DNA from: Oscillospiraceae bacterium
GTDB taxonomy: Bacteria > Bacillota > Clostridia > UBA1381 > UBA9506
NCBI GenBank assembly: GCA_015068935.1
Contig: SVJO01000005.1
Span: 1-63,380 of the forward strand
Reading direction: 5' to 3'
Length of the DNA stretch: 63,380 nucleotides
The notes below the pieces were generated by a model. It searched no databases. It had not been told where the DNA came from and saw nothing but the letters and a program-made list of their open reading frames with translations. Positions 60,193-63,380 of this stretch are shown one piece after another (position 1 is the stretch's first letter; each line of letters opens with the position of its first letter). The position numbers and the translations under genes were made by a program.

Positions 60193-61537
60193 GACGGTTT
60201 ATGTTTGTACAGAATGTGGATATGAATCGGCAAAATGGATGGGCAAATGCCCCGCATGTGAGAGTTGGAGCACGCTTACAGAAGAAATTCAGGTAAAGAC
60301 TGCGGCAAAAAGCGGAGTTCTATCTAAGGGAAAAGCAGTTCCCGTTAAACTTTCAGACGTGTCTGTAGATGACTATGAGCGAACAAAATGCAATATAGGT
60401 GAGCTTGACCGCGTTTTAGGCGGGGGTATAGTTAAGGGCTCATTAATCTTGGTGGGCGGCGACCCCGGTATTGGTAAATCCACTTTGCTTTTACAGCTTG
60501 CAAAATTTCTGGACAAGTCTGTCTCGGTATTTTACATATCCGGAGAAGAATCGGAAAAGCAGCTAAAAATGCGTGCAGACAGAATATCTGTTAAAAATGA
60601 GCTTTTTACAGTTTTATCTGAAACTGATATAAATGTGGCACTGTCATATGTTGAAAAAAATGAGCCTGATATTTTGATTGTAGATTCTATACAAACTATG
60701 TATAATCCTGAGATATCATCTGCTCCAGGAAGTGTTGCACAGGTAAGAGACATAACTCTTTCGCTCATGAGACTTTGTAAGGACACAAAAACTGCAGTGT
60801 TTATTGTGGGACATGTTACAAAGGATGGAGCTATAGCAGGCCCTAAGGTATTAGAGCATATGGTGGACTGTGTGCTTTATTTTGAGGGAGAGAAAAATCA
60901 GACCTACAGGGTTTTGCGTGCTGTAAAAAACAGGTTTGGCTCAACAAATGAAATAGGTGTGTTTGAGATGACGGACGAAGGTCTTGCTGAGGTTAAGAAT
61001 CCATCTTTAATGATGCTTTCGGGGAGACCGGAAAACGCACCGGGCTCTGCGGTTTGCTGTTCTGTTTCAGGAACACGCCCTGTGCTTTCTGAAATTCAGG
61101 CTCTCGTTTGTTCATCGAATTTCGGCATGCCGAGGAGAATGGCAACGGGAACAGATTACAACAGAGTCAATTTAATTATTGCGGTGCTTGAAAAACGTGT
61201 AGGATTTAATATGCAAAATCAGGATGCATATGTAAATGTAGTCGGCGGAATAAAGCTTGATGAACCGGCGGCAGATTTAGCTATTGCTGCTGCAGTTGCC
61301 TCATCATTTAAAAACAGAGCAATAGACATGAACACAGCGGTAATAGGAGAAATTGGATTAACGGGAGAGCTGCGCGGTGTAAGTCAGCTCGAAAAAAGGT
61401 TATATGAAGTGGAAAAACTTGGCTTCTCAAGATGTATAATTCCTGAGGCAAATGAAAAATCAGTAAAAAAGATGAAAACCCTACAGGTAATTACAGCTAA
61501 AAATGTGGCAGAAGCCCTTGCTTTAATTTTGATATAA
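60182..61537 (+). CDS. radA: DNA repair protein RadA (Sms)
   Basis: DnaB-like helicase that helps RecA-driven branch migration. The 451-residue protein has an N-terminal zinc finger ('CTECGYESAKWMGKCPAC'), a RecA-like core with Walker A 'GGDPGIGKST' and the RadA motif 'KNRFGSTNEIGVF', and a C-terminal Lon-like domain ('GGIKLDEPAADLAIAAA', 'EIGLTGELRGV'). The TTG at 60182 is chosen because GGAGGG lies 7 bases upstream inside the VanW-gene end; an ATG at 60167 has no site. Confidence 0.95.
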   Translation: MKNKTVYVCTECGYESAKWMGKCPACESWSTLTEEIQVKTAAKSGVLSKGKAVPVKLSDVSVDDYERTKCNIGELDRVLGGGIVKGSLILVGGDPGIGKSTLLLQLAKFLDKSVSVFYISGEESEKQLKMRADRISVKNELFTVLSETDINVALSYVEKNEPDILIVDSIQTMYNPEISSAPGSVAQVRDITLSLMRLCKDTKTAVFIVGHVTKDGAIAGPKVLEHMVDCVLYFEGEKNQTYRVLRAVKNRFGSTNEIGVFEMTDEGLAEVKNPSLMMLSGRPENAPGSAVCCSVSGTRPVLSEIQALVCSSNFGMPRRMATGTDYNRVNLIIAVLEKRVGFNMQNQDAYVNVVGGIKLDEPAADLAIAAAVASSFKNRAIDMNTAVIGEIGLTGELRGVSQLEKRLYEVEKLGFSRCIIPEANEKSVKKMKTLQVITAKNVAEALALILI

Positions 61538-61580
61538 TTTTTTAGACAGGATAAATCTTTTTATAAAAGGGAGAATTCAA

Positions 61581-61991
61581 ATGAAAAGAAAAGATGCGCG
61601 CGAATGTGTATTTAAATTAATATTTGAATATGAGGTGCAAAGAGGGGAATTTGACGAGCTTATATCTCAGTTTTTCAGCTTGAATCCTGATGCTGACAAG
61701 CAGGAAGAATATATAAAAGCAACAGTAAGTTTAGTTTTAGATAATATTAATCAGCTTGATATGCTGATAGCAGAAAATTCAAAGAGCCGTGTTCATGACA
61801 GAATTTCAAGAGTCAGCCTTGCTTCTTTGAGAGTAGGACTTGCTGAAATGCTTTATTCAGACTTAGAGGACAGCATTGCAATAAGTGAAGCTGTCAGAAT
61901 TGCAAAAAAATATGAGGGTTCAAAGGCATCATCTTTTGTAAACGGACTTTTATCAACTGTTTATAAAAAATCTGGGGGAAAAGGCGAATGA
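61581..61991 (+). CDS. nusB: Transcription antitermination factor NusB
   Basis: All-helical RNA-binding factor of the rRNA antitermination complex, binding boxA with NusE. The 136-residue protein has 'KRKDARECVFKLIFEYE', 'RISRVSLASLRVGLAEMLY' and 'ISEAVRIAKKYEGSKASSFVNG', typical of the family. GGGAG lies about 8 bases before the ATG. Its stop overlaps the next gene by 4 bases, giving nusB, TsaD-like gene and xseA as a coupled set. Confidence 0.95.
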   Translation: MKRKDARECVFKLIFEYEVQRGEFDELISQFFSLNPDADKQEEYIKATVSLVLDNINQLDMLIAENSKSRVHDRISRVSLASLRVGLAEMLYSDLEDSIAISEAVRIAKKYEGSKASSFVNGLLSTVYKKSGGKGE

Positions 61992-62923
61992 GCCATTTGT
62001 TTTTGGGGATAGACACAAGCAACTATACAACCTCAGCAGCTGTTACAGACGGAAATGGGCTGATTCTTTCGGACAAGCGCAAATTGCTCAGAGTAAAAGA
62101 AGGGGAACGCGGACTAAGGCAGAGTGATGCTCTTTTTTTACACATAAAAAATCTGCCTGAATTGATAGAAACACTTGATGTTGACATGAAAAATATTTGT
62201 GCTGTGGGAGCAAGCTTTGCACCCAGAAATATCCCCGGTTCATATATGCCTGTTTTTCTGGGAGGCTCAGGGGCAGGTAAAATGATTGCTAAGGCCCTTT
62301 CTGTTCCATATTTTGAGTTTTCTCATCAAGAAGGACATTTAAGAGCTGGGTTATATCAGCAAAACTGTGATGACAGCGAGTTTTACAGTGTGCATATGTC
62401 AGGGGGAACAACTGAAATTCTAAAGGTTGAAAAACATGGCATTGGGTTTAAGACCGAAATAGTTGGCAAAACTCTTGATATAAGTGTCGGTCAGCTGATT
62501 GACAGGACAGGGGTCAGGCTCGGGCTTGCATTTCCATGTGGAAAAGCCTTGGACGAGATTTGTTCAGATGGCTCAGATGTTAAAATTCCGCCTGTTTGTG
62601 TCAAGGGGTCAGAAATGAATTTTTCAGGCACGGAAACACAATTTTTACGTCTTATAGAATCAGGAGTGCCTGCTCCCGAAATAGCCTACCTTGTTTTTTC
62701 ATCAGTAGCCGAAGCATTAATCAAAAGTATTTTAAATGTATTTAATGAATATGGCAGAAAGCACGTGCTATTTGTTGGCGGCGTGGCATCTAATTCGCTC
62801 ATAAGAAACAAAATAGAAAATGCTCTCACAAGCGACGCGTTCTTTTCGATGCGGGAGTATTCCACAGATAATGCTGTCGGAATATCGCTTCTGACAGGGG
62901 AGGCATTTAAGAGAGGTTTATAA
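61988..62923 (+). CDS. TsaD/Kae1-like M22 family paralogue
   Basis: A 311-residue protein with the ASKHA/Kae1 fold: 'LGIDTSNYTTSAAV', the metal-type motif 'FSHQEGHLRAG' (His113, His117), 'MSGGTTEI', 'GKTLDISVGQLIDRTGVRL' and 'VGGVASNSLIR'. True TsaD, which makes the t6A modification of tRNA, is usually about 335-345 residues; this looks like the shorter Firmicute paralogue found between nusB and xseA. It has the nucleotide- and metal-binding parts but its substrate is unknown. It overlaps nusB (4 bases) and xseA (1 base). It could be the only TsaD of this genome, which cannot be excluded from the window. Confidence 0.8.
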   Translation: MSHLFLGIDTSNYTTSAAVTDGNGLILSDKRKLLRVKEGERGLRQSDALFLHIKNLPELIETLDVDMKNICAVGASFAPRNIPGSYMPVFLGGSGAGKMIAKALSVPYFEFSHQEGHLRAGLYQQNCDDSEFYSVHMSGGTTEILKVEKHGIGFKTEIVGKTLDISVGQLIDRTGVRLGLAFPCGKALDEICSDGSDVKIPPVCVKGSEMNFSGTETQFLRLIESGVPAPEIAYLVFSSVAEALIKSILNVFNEYGRKHVLFVGGVASNSLIRNKIENALTSDAFFSMREYSTDNAVGISLLTGEAFKRGL

Positions 62924-63380
62924 TGGAAACTGTTAATGTAATGACTGTGACTGTCTCGGCGCTTAACAACTATATAAAAAGAGTCATGGATAATAATTCA
63001 TACCTGAAGGATATATGTGTCAAGGGTGAGATTTCCAATTATAAGGCACATTCATCAGGACATATATATATGACATTAAAGGATGAAGGTTCTGTGATAA
63101 AAGCAGTAATGTTTAAAGGTGCTGCAAAACTTTTGCGCTTTAATATGGAAAATGGCATGAAAATTATAGCGCGCGGAAGAGTTTCCGTCTATGAGGCAGG
63201 CGGTCAGTATCAGATGTATATAGAAAGTGTTCAGCCTGATGGCGTAGGCGCTCTGTATGTAGCCTATGAACAACTTAAAGCAAAGCTTGAGGAGGAAGGA
63301 CTCTTTGACAAAAAGCATAAAAAGCCAATTCCAAAGTATCCCCAAGTAATAGGAGTTGTTACAGCGGCAAGCGGGGCAGC
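62923..63380 (+). CDS. xseA: Exodeoxyribonuclease VII large subunit (5' part)
   Basis: Large subunit of the nuclease that degrades single-stranded DNA and works in repair. Only the first 152 codons are in the window; it runs off the right edge. The N-terminal OB fold is clear: 'VSALNNYIKRVMDNN', 'VKGEISNYKAHSSGHIYMTL', 'MFKGAAKLL', followed by 'LFDKKHKKPIPKYPQVIGVV', which begins the catalytic domain. The ATG overlaps the stop of the TsaD-like gene (TAATG). xseB should follow outside the window. Confidence 0.94.
   Translation, partial: METVNVMTVTVSALNNYIKRVMDNNSYLKDICVKGEISNYKAHSSGHIYMTLKDEGSVIKAVMFKGAAKLLRFNMENGMKIIARGRVSVYEAGGQYQMYIESVQPDGVGALYVAYEQLKAKLEEEGLFDKKHKKPIPKYPQVIGVVTAASGA

Noticed and set aside
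62923-63380. Truncated xseA as a pseudogene
   Set aside because: The frame is open to the right edge; truncation is due to the window.
1-63380. CRISPR array, prophage, transposase or integrase
   Set aside because: No direct-repeat/spacer pattern and no protein with such motifs was found on either strand.

Overview
The window looks like chromosome of a low-GC, endospore-forming, anaerobic Firmicute of class Clostridia. The reasons are: a spoIIGA-sigE locus, spoVG and a SpoVAF/GerA-type germination protein; an [FeFe]-hydrogenase, a 2[4Fe-4S] ferredoxin and a rubrerythrin; a meso-diaminopimelate dehydrogenase, which implies a DAP-type cell wall; and an S-layer-homology surface protein. Genes are closely packed, many overlap by 1-4 bases, AGGAGG-type ribosome binding sites are strong, and TTG starts are frequent. 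I see no phage, insertion sequence, CRISPR array or rRNA. The only RNA gene is tRNA-Leu(CAA). No gene-free stretch exceeds 300 bases. The organism was not identified to genus.

Layout, left to right. (1) 38-12235, minus strand: one long chain from a consensus promoter at 12311-12339: murJ, an O-antigen-ligase-like polymerase, a GT4 glycosyltransferase, two duplicated DUF4330 membrane proteins, proB-proA, ecfA1-ecfA2-ecfT, truA and a DUF5711 membrane protein. (2) 12481-16461, plus: LCP-family wall ligase, rsmA, GTP-type PEP carboxykinase and a tiny repeat-bearing lipoprotein. (3) 16551-19706, minus: spoVG, then spoIIGA-sigE and an unrecognised 384-residue protein, with a Spo0A-like box and wide-spaced promoter ahead of spoIIGA. 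(4) 19838-26505: murC (plus), comM-like ATPase and pepP-like peptidase (minus), DUF4830 protein and SpoVAF-like protein (plus), a small membrane protein and ferredoxin (minus). (5) 26763-37436, plus: a LexA-like self-cleaving repressor with its own operator, PHP phosphoesterase, DegV, a ComEC-like metallo-hydrolase with DUF3006 partner, SLH protein, D,D-carboxypeptidase, methionine synthase and a DUF6472 protein. (6) 37476-43102: tRNA-Leu, ddh, a divergent MATE exporter with AraC regulator, the [FeFe]-hydrogenase and a small membrane protein. (7) 43287-49032, plus: class A PBP, phosphohexomutase, rubrerythrin and a CBM9-like protein. (8) 49308-57729, minus: rsmB-rlmN-stp-prkC-rsgA, then rpe-cdaA-cdaR. 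(9) 57891 to the right edge, plus: TspO, VanW-family protein, radA, nusB, a TsaD-like paralogue and the 5' part of xseA.

The dominant theme is the cell envelope and its control. Wall precursor synthesis and flipping (murC, murJ, ddh), polymerisation and trimming (PBP1A, D,D-carboxypeptidase), teichoic-acid-type ligation (LCP), a PASTA kinase with its phosphatase, and the c-di-AMP cyclase with its regulator all lie here. The second theme is sporulation. Most genes are ordinary for the class. The parts worth a second look are the spoIIGA control region with the unknown gene after sigE, the LexA-like operator, the orphan linker lipoprotein, the TsaD paralogue, the hydrogenase with its membrane-protein neighbour, and several small leader or micro-ORF signals. 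I did not find a convincing wholly new multi-gene system.
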